The position numbers and the translations under genes were made by a program. The notes beneath the pieces were generated by a model. The model did no database searches. It had not been told where the DNA came from and saw nothing but the letters and a program-made list of their open reading frames with translations. This document shows, piece by piece, positions 1 through 9,455 of a stretch of DNA of 64,000 nt (positions are counted from its first letter, which is position 1; every line of letters starts with the position of its first letter). The stretch spans positions 329,262 through 393,261 of the forward strand of contig JAOSJO010000025.1 of assembly GCA_027494055.1 (NCBI GenBank), in the 5' to 3' direction. The DNA is from Anaerolineae bacterium (lineage in GTDB: Bacteria; Chloroflexota; Anaerolineae; Aggregatilineales; JAFGMM01).

Positions 1-2008
1 CGGCGCTCTCCATCCCCCGGAGCGCGCGCAGCGCCTGCTCCGGCGGGATGGGCGTCTGCTGGAACAGGTCGCCCACCAGGTCGCGGAAGTCCTCGCGCCG
101 CTCCCCGGAGAAGAGCTGGAACTGGAAGAGCAGCAGCAGTTGCGCCAGGTCGGCGGGGAGGTCCAGAGTCAGGAGGGTTTGCGCCATGAGGAAGGGCGCG
201 GGCGCAGGGAGGCTCGCGCCGGTCCCTGACCGGGCCAGCGACAGGATGGTGTGCTGGATCACCTGGCCGAAGCGCGCGCCCCGCTCCGAGCGCGCGAGCG
301 TCCGCAGCGCTTCGAGCACGGGCAGCCCGACGAGCGGGTGCCGGTCGGTCACGACCGCCTGCTCGGCGAGCCGCGCCAGCACCATGTCGCCGGCAGGGCC
401 GAGCGACTCGGCGGCGCGCACCAGCAGGTCGCCGGCGGGGCGCTCCAGCGGCGGCTCTGGCCCCAGGTGGGCGAGCGCGTCCTGCACCGGCCTGGGGAGC
501 TGCGCGACGAGGTCATGGTCGGCGAGCAGGCTGTCGAAGTCGGCGGCTTCGAGGTGTTGCGCCGCCAAGCAGAGCATTGCCCTGGCGAGGCGCTCGTCGC
601 TGCGCGCCGCCGAGAGCGCGCCGTGCAGCATGTTGCGCACCGGTCGCTGGTCAAGCACAAACGGGACCACCGCGAGTTCCTCCAGCAGCGCGGCCACTGC
701 CGCCGGGTCGCCGGCCTCGACAAGCTCCTGCTCGTAGGCGAGGGCGATCCGCCCGAAGACGCGCGGCAGCGTCTCGGCGATGATGGGGCGCTCGTTGAGC
801 CAGCGCCGGAGCACGTTGTAGGCGGCGCGCGCCTGCCCGCCCTGCGCCGCCGCGTCAAGTTGCTTGAAGAGCGCCACCGCCAGCGTCCGGTCGGTTTCCA
901 GCAGCGGCAGGAGCGCGTCGGCAGTCTCTGGCTCGTCGAGCGAGAGTGTGATGCGCAGGAGATAGCTCGCGTAATCCGTCAGCAGCCGCCCGGAGAGCGT
1001 CGGATCGCTCTGCAGCAGGTCGATCACGGCCTCGCGGTCGATGGGCTGGCCCTCCGCCAGCGAGATGTCCATCACCGCGCGCCGCGAGACCGTCTCCAGC
1101 GCTTCGGACAGCGGCATGTACTGGAGGTGGTGCCGCGTGGCGTCGGCCAGGCCGTCCAGTTGCTTGATGAGCGAGACGGGGTTGAGCTGCATCTGGCCGA
1201 TGGCGAAGGCGCTGTAGGGACCCCGCAGCGGCGCGGTGACGAGCCTCGCCTCGCGCCAGTTGTAGACCTGGTCCTCAGCGGCGACCCTGTCGCCCGCGAC
1301 GAACTTGATCTGCGCCGGGCACGCGGCGCTGTCGGCGACGTTGGTCACAAAAGTGACCAGCGCGCGCGTGGGCTGCGGCAGCAGCGTCAGCAGCCCCTGG
1401 ATGAAGTCGAGCCTTGCCGCCAGCGGCGCGTCACAGCCGACGATGGCGAGCGGCTTCGCCTGCACGATGGCGGCGAGCAGCCCGCGCACGGTGCGCGCGT
1501 CGTTGTCGCAGGCGTCGAGCAGCGCGGTCAGCGCCGCGACGCGCTTTTTCGGCTTCGGCGGATCGGGGACGATGAGGGTGGTGGGCCGCAGCGCGCTGTT
1601 GAGCGTGCTGAAGGTGGGCATCTTGACGTCGAGCCGCGCCGGGAGCGCGTCCAGGTTCTCGACCAGTCCTTCGGCCACGTGCGCCGGCGCGAACAGGTAG
1701 TGGACGGTCGCGGGGTTGCTCACGCCGTCCTCGGCCCAGTTGCGCTGCGCGTGCGCCACGATGTAGTCGGCGCTCTTGCCCCGAAACAGGCCGACCGCGT
1801 TCGACTCAGGGCCGCTCACGTCCTCGTCGCCGACGGGCGCGATGGGGGCGAGGCGCAGCGCCTCTTTCCACTGGCCGACGGCCACGTCCGGCGAATACGC
1901 GATGAGCTGCGGCGTGCCGACCGGTCGCCCCGCCTCCATGAAGAATCCGTGATAGAGGTGCTCTAGCTGGGTTACTTTGCGCGCCGTCCGGGCAGCCACG
2001 TCACCCAC
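1..2008 (-). CDS. Large protein of unknown function, C-terminus outside window
   Basis: One uninterrupted minus-strand frame of about 669 codons runs from a GTG near 2008 off the left edge; no ATG lies in frame near the start, and an in-frame TAA lies about 30 bases upstream of the GTG. The N-terminus reads GDVAARTARKVTQLEHLYHGF. After roughly residue 330 the protein is almost all alpha-helical and rich in Leu, Ala and Glu, with no signal peptide, membrane segment or P-loop, so it looks cytoplasmic and solenoid-like. I do not recognise the family. The N-terminal part has a faint likeness to GTPase-associated protein 1 (GAP1), too weak to use. A possible promoter (TTGCGC, 17 bases, TATCGT on the minus strand) lies at 2039-2067. 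The long plus-strand frame opposite it is a high-GC shadow. Confidence 0.55.
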   Translation of the reverse strand, partial: MGDVAARTARKVTQLEHLYHGFFMEAGRPVGTPQLIAYSPDVAVGQWKEALRLAPIAPVGDEDVSGPESNAVGLFRGKSADYIVAHAQRNWAEDGVSNPATVHYLFAPAHVAEGLVENLDALPARLDVKMPTFSTLNSALRPTTLIVPDPPKPKKRVAALTALLDACDNDARTVRGLLAAIVQAKPLAIVGCDAPLAARLDFIQGLLTLLPQPTRALVTFVTNVADSAACPAQIKFVAGDRVAAEDQVYNWREARLVTAPLRGPYSAFAIGQMQLNPVSLIKQLDGLADATRHHLQYMPLSEALETVSRRAVMDISLAEGQPIDREAVIDLLQSDPTLSGRLLTDYASYLLRITLSLDEPETADALLPLLETDRTLAVALFKQLDAAAQGGQARAAYNVLRRWLNERPIIAETLPRVFGRIALAYEQELVEAGDPAAVAALLEELAVVPFVLDQRPVRNMLHGALSAARSDERLARAMLCLAAQHLEAADFDSLLADHDLVAQLPRPVQDALAHLGPEPPLERPAGDLLVRAAESLGPAGDMVLARLAEQAVVTDRHPLVGLPVLEALRTLARSERGARFGQVIQHTILSLARSGTGASLPAPAPFLMAQTLLTLDLPADLAQLLLLFQFQLFSGERREDFRDLVGDLFQQTPIPPEQALRALRGMESA

Positions 2009-2038
2009 CTGTTCATACGTAAGCGGCTCGTGACCTTA

Positions 2039-2067
2039 ACGATAGCTTGTTCGCCTGTTCAGCGCAA
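2039..2067 (-). promoter_or_regulatory. Possible sigma70 promoter of the unknown gene
   Basis: On the minus strand TTGCGC and TATCGT are separated by 17 bases, about 30 bases upstream of the GTG start at 2008. The match to consensus is partial. Confidence 0.3.
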
Positions 2068-2250
2068 GCGCGCCCACCTGTTACCGGCGACGTAGCCCCG
2101 CTATTTTGCCTGCCGAGAGGCCGGCCGTCCGTCGCCTTCGCTGCGATTGCGCCAGGAGGGAGTTAACCACAGGTAACACAGATTGCGCGGATCATAAGAT
2201 TGTATTGGGAGGCGGCCCCGTCAGATACCTCCCCTCACCCTCGTCGACCT

Positions 2251-3230
2251 TCAATCACCGTAGCCGTGCGGGTGCGCCCGGTGCCAGTTCCACGCGGTCT
2301 CGATGATCTCGTGCAGGTCGGTGTAACGCGGCGTCCAGCCCAGCTCGCGCCGGATCGTCTCGCTGCTGGCGATGAGCACCGCCGGGTCGCCGGGCCGGCG
2401 CGGGCCGATCTCCGTCGGGATGGGGGTGGCCGGTGATCGCGCGCGCGGCTTCGACGACCTCCATCACGCTATAGCCTTTGCTGTTGCCCAGGTTGTAGCG
2501 GCGGCTGCCCAGGTCGAGCGCGCGCAGCGCCAGGATGTGCGCCTGGGCCAGGTCGTAGACGTGGACGTAGTCGCGGACACAGGTGCCGTCCGGGGTGGGG
2601 TAGTCGCCGCCGAAGATGCGCACCTTCTCGCGCTGGCCCAGCGCCACCTGAAGCACGAGCGGGATCAGGTGCGTCTCCGGGTCGTGATCCTCGCCGCGCT
2701 CGGCGCTCGCGCCGCAGGCGTTGAAGTAGCGCAGCGCCGCATAGCGCAGCCTGCCCAGCCGATCCAGCCAGTAGAGGTAGCGCTCCAGGATGGCCTTGGA
2801 CTCCCCGTAGGGGGCTGCCAGGCACGATGCGCTCGTTCTCCGTGATGGGGATTTGCTCCGGGTCGTCGAACAGGTTGGCCGTGGAGGAGAGGATGAAGCG
2901 CGGGACCCCGTGATCGACGATCTGGCGCAGCAGGTTGAGGCCGTTGGTGATGTTGTCGCCCAGGTACATGAACGGCGCTTCCATCGACTCGCCCACCAGC
3001 GTGTACGAGGCAAAGTGCATCACGCCGTCGAACCGGTGCGCGTCAAAGAGTGTCTGCAACGCGCCCATGTCCGCCAGGTCGGCCTCGACGAATTCGGCGT
3101 CGGGATGCACCGCCCCGCGATGCCCCTGATACAGATTGTCCAGGACCACAACGCTGTCGCCCGCCTTGATCAGTTCCTCAACCACGACGCTGCCGATATA
3201 GCCGGCCCCGCCGGTCACCAGGATGTGCAT
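2251..3230 (-). CDS. galE: UDP-glucose 4-epimerase (two frameshifts)
   Basis: GalE interconverts UDP-glucose and UDP-galactose in the cytoplasm and supplies sugar nucleotides for polysaccharide synthesis. The N-terminus has the NAD-binding glycine motif GGAGYIGS; a short-chain dehydrogenase core and the C-terminal PTPDGTCVRDY and HPHGYGD segments follow, giving about 326 residues, normal for GalE. The reading frame breaks twice: at 2810-2814 and 2422-2426, each time in a run of five G (plus strand) where four would restore the frame. The substrate-site Tyr of YGESK is seen after the first break. The start ATG has an AAGGGG ribosome site. It is the last gene of the polysaccharide operon, about 118 bases after the glycosyl-phosphotransferase. 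The paired homopolymer lesions suggest sequence error rather than decay. Confidence 0.88.
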
Positions 3231-3348
3231 GTTGATCCCCTTTTGAAGTGATGGTTTTGAAGCAAAGGCCCGTCAACGGGCGCGGTCTGGCTGCGCCCCG
3301 CCCATGCGCGCGCCAGCCAGCGGACCTGCGCAACCTTCGCGCCCAGGC

Positions 3349-4968
3349 CTAATACGCGCCCTTGCGCAGAAGCACGACGGCAAAAGTCTGGAACACGATC
3401 TGGATGTCAAGCCAGATCGACCAGTTGCGGATATACCACATATCGAGGCGCACCCGCTCTTCGTAGGTCACGTCGCTGCGCCCGCTCACCTGCCACAGCC
3501 CGGTGATGCCCGGCTTCACGGTCAGCAGGTTCATCGCCCACTGCGTGTAATGGGCCAGTTCGGGCGCGGTAATCATGCGCGGCCCGACGATGCTCATCTC
3601 GCCCTTGAGCACGTTCACAAGCTGCGGCAGCTCGTCCATGCTGGTCTTGCGCAAGAAGCGCCCGATGCGCGTGACGCGCGGGTCCGTCTTGAGCTTAATC
3701 TCGCGCTCGTAGGTCTCGCGTTCCTCTGGATGGACCTTGAAGTAGGCTTCGAGCACCTCGTCGCCGTTCGTCACCATGGTGCGGAACTTGAAAGCGTCGA
3801 ACTCCCTCCCGCCCACGCCGACCACGCGCCGCCGGTAGAATATCGGCCCCGGCGAGTCGTTGCGGATGATGAAGGCGATGAGCGGCATGACGAGGCTCAG
3901 CATCAGCAGACCCAAACACGCAAACACAATGTCAAGCGCGCGCTTGATTACCACATCGACGCCGGTGAGCCGAAGCTGGTTCACATCCAGGAACGGGACG
4001 TAGCCGATGTTCCGCACCTCGACGCCGGTCGTCAGAATCTCGTAGAGGCCGGTGGACAGGTGCACGTTGACCGCCCGCGAATGCGTCCACTGTTGCTGGA
4101 CGAGATCGACGAGTTCCAGTCGGTGCAGCGCGCTCGTCGCCACCATCAACTCGGTAATCTCGTGACGCGCCAGGACCGCACCGAGGTCGGTCGTCCGAGC
4201 CAGTACCCGCAGGCCAGGGAGGACCTCCGCGCCGATGGGCTGCTCGTTGTCCAGAAACCCGACGACGCGCACGCCCGCCCCCGACGCATCCAGAAGTTGG
4301 CGGGCGATGGAAACGCCCTCGCCGTTCGCGCCCACCACGATGGCGCTCGCGGTGAGATACCCACGACGGCGCATGACCTGCACGACGCGCCGCATGGTGA
4401 ACCGGCTCGCCGTCACCGATGCGGTCACGAGAACCCACGACAACAACAGCCAGCCGCGCGCGATGACCAGTTCAGTGTTGATGAAGGCCACCGCTATCAC
4501 GAGCGTGATGCTGATGGTCGTCGCGTTGAAGACGCGCATGTACTCCTGCCAGCCGACGAAGAGCACCGCGCTGTCATAGAGGCGGGACAGGGCAAAAACA
4601 ATGAGCGAGAGCGGGATCAGGGTGAAGGCCAGCCTGGTGTAGAGCAGGAAGTTGGGCACGCCCTGCGGGTCAAACAGGGGCGACGCGGTTTCGAACCGGA
4701 GCAGGTAGGCCACGAGATAGCCAAACCCGACCGCCAGCGCGTCTGTCCCCAACAGCGCGATGAGCAGCGCGCCCCGGCCCCTGCTCCACTTCGGCAACCT
4801 TGACTTCCACACTGCTTTGGGCGGCAGCACGAACTGTTGCCATCCCGTGACGGCGTGCCCCTCGCTGGAGCCGTTCGATTCGACGCGGGTTGGTACGGGC
4901 TGCCCCGTTGGGGCCCCCTCCGCCTCGCCTTCATAAGAGGCAAGTTTTACATCGTCAGTGTGCGTCAT
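3349..4968 (-). CDS. Undecaprenyl-phosphate glycosyl-1-phosphate transferase (WcaJ/CpsE type)
   Basis: This membrane enzyme starts exopolysaccharide repeat-unit synthesis by moving a sugar-1-phosphate from a UDP-sugar to undecaprenyl phosphate. The roughly 539-residue protein has an N-terminal block of four hydrophobic segments, a central nucleotide-binding-like domain, a further membrane helix (near DIVFACLGLLML) and the conserved bacterial sugar transferase domain with FYRRRVVG, FKFRTM, RKTSMDELPQLVNVL and PGITGLWQVSGRS. This is the architecture of polyprenyl glycosylphosphotransferases such as WcaJ. The open frame extends further upstream, but the ATG pair at 4971/4968 fits the family length and gives a short overlap with the preceding glycosyltransferase, as expected for translational coupling. 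The exact sugar cannot be read from sequence. Confidence 0.9.
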   Translation of the reverse strand: MTHTDDVKLASYEGEAEGAPTGQPVPTRVESNGSSEGHAVTGWQQFVLPPKAVWKSRLPKWSRGRGALLIALLGTDALAVGFGYLVAYLLRFETASPLFDPQGVPNFLLYTRLAFTLIPLSLIVFALSRLYDSAVLFVGWQEYMRVFNATTISITLVIAVAFINTELVIARGWLLLSWVLVTASVTASRFTMRRVVQVMRRRGYLTASAIVVGANGEGVSIARQLLDASGAGVRVVGFLDNEQPIGAEVLPGLRVLARTTDLGAVLARHEITELMVATSALHRLELVDLVQQQWTHSRAVNVHLSTGLYEILTTGVEVRNIGYVPFLDVNQLRLTGVDVVIKRALDIVFACLGLLMLSLVMPLIAFIIRNDSPGPIFYRRRVVGVGGREFDAFKFRTMVTNGDEVLEAYFKVHPEERETYEREIKLKTDPRVTRIGRFLRKTSMDELPQLVNVLKGEMSIVGPRMITAPELAHYTQWAMNLLTVKPGITGLWQVSGRSDVTYEERVRLDMWYIRNWSIWLDIQIVFQTFAVVLLRKGAY

Positions 4969-6160
4969 CATTGTCAGCCATCGCTTCTGCGTAGATGTCT
5001 TCCAGGGCTGCGGTCTTCGCATCCCAACTGTGATGGTTCTCAACAAACCGGCGGCCCGCCATGCCCAGCTCGACCCGGCGTTCCGGCGCGGCGAGCAGGT
5101 CCAGTACGTGGCGGGCGAGCGCATCCGGCGACTCCCCCGTGAGCAGGTCGCGGCCCGGCGTCACCGCCAGCGCGGAGCACGCCTGCGGCGTGCACACCAC
5201 GGGCGTCCCGGTCGCCATTGCTTCCAGAACCTTGTTCTGAATGCCCACGCCATAGCGAATGGCACTAACCGAAATAGTTCCGCGCGCCAGAAAGGGCCGC
5301 AGGTCGGGGACGGTGCCGGTCACGGTGACGCGCGGATCAGCGGCAAGCGCCTGCACCGCCGGCGCGGGGTCTTTGCCCGCGACGATGAGGCGCGCTTCGG
5401 GCGCGCCCGCCCACACCAGCGGCATCACGCGCCCCGCCAGGTCAAGCGCGGCAGCGACATTCGCATGATAGCTCATCTTGCCCGTAAATACGATTGTGGC
5501 GGGGTCGCGCTCGTGCGGCGGCGCGCAGTGGAAGTAATCCAGGTCCACCCCGTTGGGCACAACCACGCAGCGCGCGCCGAGGTCCCGCCCGGCCAGCGCG
5601 ACGAGCTTGTCGCGGTCGGCTGGCGAGGTGACGAGCACGCGGTCGAAGCGGTCCGCCAGGCTGCCCTCGAAACGGCGGGTGCGCCCCAGGTCGAGGCGGG
5701 CCATCAGCCGGCTCTTGAGCGTCGGCGGGTCGTCGAGCACGCGCTCGAACAGCAGCGTGATGCTGTCCACGGCGTCGTAGACCACCGGCGCGCCGTTCAC
5801 CCCTGCGCTGAGCGCAGCCCCGCGCAGGTGCTCGATGTGCACCACGTCGAAGTGCGTCTCCGCGCTGAGGCGCTGCACCAGGCGGACGCCCTCCGGTGAG
5901 TGCGAATAGGCGTACTGGAGCGGCTGCGACGTGGGCAACGCGCGCAGCCCGTTCCACAGGGTGCGCCAGCGCGTGTGCGGCACCAGGTACACCGCCTCGC
6001 AGACCGCGCGCAGTTCCTCAAGCGCCCCGGCGTCATCGCCCGGCGGCTGCAACGCCACCAACGTGACCTCATGCCCCCGGCGCGCCAGGGTGCGCACCCA
6101 GTGGTACGGGCGCACCCGGATCATCGAGGGCAGGTAGGGCGACAGGAACAGGATGCGCAT
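4955..6160 (-). CDS. Glycosyltransferase family 4, stp1-like
   Basis: This is a cytoplasmic GT-B glycosyltransferase of 401 residues adding a sugar to the growing polysaccharide. It opens with MRILFLSPYLPSMIRVRPYH, typical of the PEP-CTERM/EpsH-associated sugar transferase group. It continues with the hinge VVPNGVDLDYF, the donor-binding FTGKMSYHANV and the C-terminal EAMATGTPVVCTPQA segment, where the family carries its nucleotide-sugar-binding acidic residue. The ATG at 6160 overlaps the upstream stop as TGATG; a GTG one codon earlier is possible. It is tightly packed in the polysaccharide operon. Acceptor and donor are unknown. Confidence 0.88.
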   Translation of the reverse strand: MRILFLSPYLPSMIRVRPYHWVRTLARRGHEVTLVALQPPGDDAGALEELRAVCEAVYLVPHTRWRTLWNGLRALPTSQPLQYAYSHSPEGVRLVQRLSAETHFDVVHIEHLRGAALSAGVNGAPVVYDAVDSITLLFERVLDDPPTLKSRLMARLDLGRTRRFEGSLADRFDRVLVTSPADRDKLVALAGRDLGARCVVVPNGVDLDYFHCAPPHERDPATIVFTGKMSYHANVAAALDLAGRVMPLVWAGAPEARLIVAGKDPAPAVQALAADPRVTVTGTVPDLRPFLARGTISVSAIRYGVGIQNKVLEAMATGTPVVCTPQACSALAVTPGRDLLTGESPDALARHVLDLLAAPERRVELGMAGRRFVENHHSWDAKTAALEDIYAEAMADNDDAH

Positions 6161-8529
6161 CACGCAACTCCGTAGATCGCGTCGAGGGGCCGGAACGCCA
6201 GCCGGTAGTCATAGCACATCTCGGCCAGCAGGCGTCCGTTCGCCGCCAGACGGCCGGCGAGCGCGGGGTCAGTGAGCAGGCGCACGACCGCGTCGGCGAA
6301 GGCCTCCGGCTCGTCGGCAATGAGGGCCTGCTCCTCGTGCCGTATCGCAATCCCTTCACCGCCAATCGTGGTGGTGACGAGCGGGATCCCCTGCGCCAGG
6401 GCGTTGAGGATTTTCACGCGCATCCCACCCCCCGACCGGAGCGGCACCACCATCAGCGTGCTTTCGTGCAGGTAGCGCGAGGGGTCCTCGACATAGCCGG
6501 TCACCTCTACGCTGGGGTCGGTCTGGCCCCAATGCACGATCTCATGTGGCGGGCGTGCGCCGATCAAAACGCAGCGCACGTCCGGCACCTGCGCCTTCAC
6601 GCGCGGAAAGATATCGTGCAGAAACCACAGAATCCCGTCCACGTTGGCCGGCCAATCCATCGTGCCGATGTGCATGATCGTTGGCCGTGCCGGCGTGCGC
6701 GCGATGACGGTGACTTCATCGGTGTCGATGGCGATAGGGATCACCATGACGTCATCCCGCGCGCCGACTTCGATCAACGCGCGCCGGTCCGCCTCGCTGA
6801 CGGCCAGCACCGAGTCAAACCGGCGGCACATCTCGCCCTCGTAACGCTGCAACAGGCGCCAGTCGCGCTCGGCGAGCAGCTTACGCGGCCCGAAGCGCAA
6901 CGTCTCGGCCAGACGGCAGTAAAGCTTCCAGAGCGCGTTGTGCAGGTCGAGCACCCGGTGCGCGCCGCCGTTGACGCGCAGCGCGAACTGCGCCATGTTG
7001 AGCTGGTCGGCGTGCACCACGTCGAACCGGGTCTGCCGCGCGAGCCGGTCAACCGCTGCGCGCATCGCCGCGTGATCGTCGCGGACCATCACCCAGGGTT
7101 GGTTGGTAAGCAGGCTCCGCGCCAGGTATCCAACCTCGGTGACATATGAACGCTTCATCGGCACGGTGTAGACAGCTTTACACAGGCCCTCCAGATGGCG
7201 GAGCGCCGCCTCAGGGGCGCTCGCGCGCCGGTAGGAGAGCAGCGTCACCTGGTGGCGACGCGCAAGGTACTTCAGGACGTTGTAGGTCTTGACCCTCGGC
7301 CCGCTGTCCGGGGGATAGGGCAAAACCTGCGTCAGCAGCAAAACTTCTTTTCCGGATTCCGGCATATTTATTAAACCTATACATACGATCTTCTCCATCA
7401 CGGACGATGACCCACTGGTTGTTGAGGCGGCAAGGATCGCATCGACAATCCGTTGGCTCGCCCTACCGTCGCCATAGGGGTTTGCGCCCCGCGCCATGCG
7501 CCGGTGCGCGTCCGCGTCCTGGAGCAACAGCGCCACTTCGTCCACGATGCGGCGCGGGTCGGTGCCAACCAGCCTGACCACGCCCGCCTCGACGCCTTCC
7601 GGTCGCTCGGTGACCTCCCGCATGACGAGCACCGGTACCGACAGGCCCGGCGCTTCCTCCTGGATGCCGCCGGAGTCGGTGAGCACGAGGTGGGCCTCGC
7701 GCAGCAGGCCAACGAAATCGTAATAACCCTGCGGCTCGATCAGGGTGATGTTCGGTATGCTGCTGAGGCGCGCCTGCACGGGCAACAACACGTTGGGATT
7801 TGGGTGCACAGGGTACACAATGTGCACGTCAGTGAAACGCGCGGCGATCTCCGCCAGGGCGTCACAGATGTGCGCCAGCGGTTCGCCAAAGTTCTCGCGC
7901 CGGTGCGCGGTGACGAGGATCAGCCGCTTGCCGTCGGCTGACCATCGCCGCGCATTGCCGCGTTCCTGCGCGATGCGGGCATCGGTCATGAGCAGCGCAT
8001 CGATCACAGTGTTTCCGGTCACGACGATGGCGTCGTCGCGCACGCCCTCGGCCAGCAGCGTCTGCCGGTTGCGCTCGGTGGGCGCGAAGTAGAGGTCGGC
8101 CACCACATCGGTGACGCGCCGGTTGATCTCCTCCGGGAAGGGCTGCCACTTGTCGTGGGTGCGCAACCCGGCTTCGACATGGCCGACCCGCACGCGGTGG
8201 TAGTAGGCCACGAGGCTGGCGGCCATGACGGTCGTCGTGTCGCCCTGCACCAGCAGCCAGTCGGGCTGCGCCGCTGCAACCACGTCGGTGAGCCGCAGCA
8301 GGATATTCGCGGTGAGCTGCGGCAGAGTCTGGTTGGACATCATCACGTCGAGGTCATAGTCGGCGCGGATGTCGAAGACCTCCAACACCTGGTCGAGCAT
8401 CTGGCGGTGCTGCGCGGTGGCGCACACCACCGAGGTGATTCGGTCGGGGTGTTGCGCCAGCGCCTTGATGACGGGCGCCATCTTGATCGCTTCGGGACGG
8501 GTCCCGATCACACTCATCACCTTCAACAT
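6160..8529 (-). CDS. Fused UDP-N-acetylglucosamine 2-epimerase and GT4 glycosyltransferase
   Basis: One 789-residue frame encodes two enzymes. Residues 1 to about 370 are a non-hydrolysing UDP-GlcNAc 2-epimerase of the WecB type, which makes UDP-ManNAc: it has GTRPEAIKMAPV, GDTTTVMA, HVEAGLRT, PFPEEINRR, TAHRRENFG and DSGGIQEEAP. After a Ser/Thr linker, residues from about 395 to the end form a GT-B glycosyltransferase related to the next gene downstream (LLLTQVLPYPPDSGPRVK, HIGTMDWPANVDG, LNALAQGIPLVTTTIGGEG). WecB is normally about 370 residues and separate. No stop or start separates the halves, although an ATG lies at the linker. The start follows the deacetylase stop by two bases. Fusion could hand UDP-ManNAc straight to a transferase, or could arise from a lost stop. 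Confidence 0.88.
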   Translation of the reverse strand: MLKVMSVIGTRPEAIKMAPVIKALAQHPDRITSVVCATAQHRQMLDQVLEVFDIRADYDLDVMMSNQTLPQLTANILLRLTDVVAAAQPDWLLVQGDTTTVMAASLVAYYHRVRVGHVEAGLRTHDKWQPFPEEINRRVTDVVADLYFAPTERNRQTLLAEGVRDDAIVVTGNTVIDALLMTDARIAQERGNARRWSADGKRLILVTAHRRENFGEPLAHICDALAEIAARFTDVHIVYPVHPNPNVLLPVQARLSSIPNITLIEPQGYYDFVGLLREAHLVLTDSGGIQEEAPGLSVPVLVMREVTERPEGVEAGVVRLVGTDPRRIVDEVALLLQDADAHRRMARGANPYGDGRASQRIVDAILAASTTSGSSSVMEKIVCIGLINMPESGKEVLLLTQVLPYPPDSGPRVKTYNVLKYLARRHQVTLLSYRRASAPEAALRHLEGLCKAVYTVPMKRSYVTEVGYLARSLLTNQPWVMVRDDHAAMRAAVDRLARQTRFDVVHADQLNMAQFALRVNGGAHRVLDLHNALWKLYCRLAETLRFGPRKLLAERDWRLLQRYEGEMCRRFDSVLAVSEADRRALIEVGARDDVMVIPIAIDTDEVTVIARTPARPTIMHIGTMDWPANVDGILWFLHDIFPRVKAQVPDVRCVLIGARPPHEIVHWGQTDPSVEVTGYVEDPSRYLHESTLMVVPLRSGGGMRVKILNALAQGIPLVTTTIGGEGIAIRHEEQALIADEPEAFADAVVRLLTDPALAGRLAANGRLLAEMCYDYRLAFRPLDAIYGVA

Positions 8530-8531
8530 GG

Positions 8532-9455
8532 CTACGCCACCCTGACGCCCTGCGCCGCCTCGCGCGATACGAGCGCGAGCAGCTCAGAGTACGTCCCCAT
8601 GCCGATTTCGTCGCGGCGCGCGACGAGGTAGTCAAGCATCTGCCTGAAGGACCGCAGGCCGCGCACGTCCACCGGGTCGAAGTAGACGTTCACGTAGGCC
8701 CCGGTCTGCACGCCGAGATCGATCAACCGCCGGAACGAAGCGAAGAAGCCGGCGTTGTCCTCGCGCCAGACTTTGAAGAGCTTGCTGGGTGAGCGGAACG
8801 CATGGTAGGTGTCGAAAACGCTCGACGGGTGGCGCGGGCACTGATTGAGCGGCAACTCCCACAGCCCTTCGCGGGTCTGGAACGGCACGAGCTTCTTGTC
8901 GCGCCGCATCAGCGCCGATGACGAATACTGGTAGCCCAGGTCGCGCAGGATCGGGTAGATGTTGGGGGTGAACTCCAGGTGCGGCAGGCGGAACCCGACC
9001 GGCGCGTAGCCCAGCAGATCGACGCAGACCGCGTGCCCGCGCTCGACCTCCGCGCGTTGCTCATCAAAGGACATATCGACAAGGCGTCGGGGGTTGAAGA
9101 CCTCGCTATGCGGGTGCGAGTACGTGTGGTTGAGCACCTCGTGCCCCTCGTCGATGATGCGCCGGTGCACGTCGGGCGCGCGCTCGATCCACTGGCCGAT
9201 GCAGGCGAAGCTCGCCCTGAACGGGTAGGGCGCGAGCGTGTCAAGCAGCCAGGGCATCGCCTCGATGTCTTCGGGCAGGTCGAGGTCAAACGAGAGGTTG
9301 ACCCACGTCTTCTTGCCCGCCGGCCAGGGGAAATCGTCAACGTAGTCGGCGTAGAGCCGCCGTGTAAACCAACCTGGAAACAACAGGGTCGTGAGCGCCA
9401 TCAGCGGGCGGTTGGGATCGTGCCCCAGGCATAACTCCATGATGCGATGGCTCAT
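8532..9455 (-). CDS. Polysaccharide deacetylase (NodB-like)
   Basis: A 307-residue NodB-homology protein (carbohydrate esterase 4 fold) expected to remove N- or O-acetyl groups from the polysaccharide or a lipid-linked intermediate. The first metal motif is SFDLDLPED (catalytic Asp then metal Asp), and the second is NHTYSH with the two metal-binding histidines. GFRLPH provides the conserved Arg motif. No signal peptide is visible, which suggests cytoplasmic action or membrane association. It overlaps the stop of the GT2 gene by four bases (ATGA) and is followed after two bases by the epimerase fusion, so all are translated as one operon. Confidence 0.85.
   Translation of the reverse strand: MSHRIMELCLGHDPNRPLMALTTLLFPGWFTRRLYADYVDDFPWPAGKKTWVNLSFDLDLPEDIEAMPWLLDTLAPYPFRASFACIGQWIERAPDVHRRIIDEGHEVLNHTYSHPHSEVFNPRRLVDMSFDEQRAEVERGHAVCVDLLGYAPVGFRLPHLEFTPNIYPILRDLGYQYSSSALMRRDKKLVPFQTREGLWELPLNQCPRHPSSVFDTYHAFRSPSKLFKVWREDNAGFFASFRRLIDLGVQTGAYVNVYFDPVDVRGLRSFRQMLDYLVARRDEIGMGTYSELLALVSREAAQGVRVA

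Noticed and set aside
251..1966. A 571-codon plus-strand open frame
   Set aside because: Antisense shadow of the minus-strand gene; the composition is Arg/Gln/His-rich without domains, as expected in high-GC DNA.
3304..4803. A 499-codon plus-strand open frame
   Set aside because: Lies opposite a clear glycosyl-phosphotransferase and shows no protein-like pattern.
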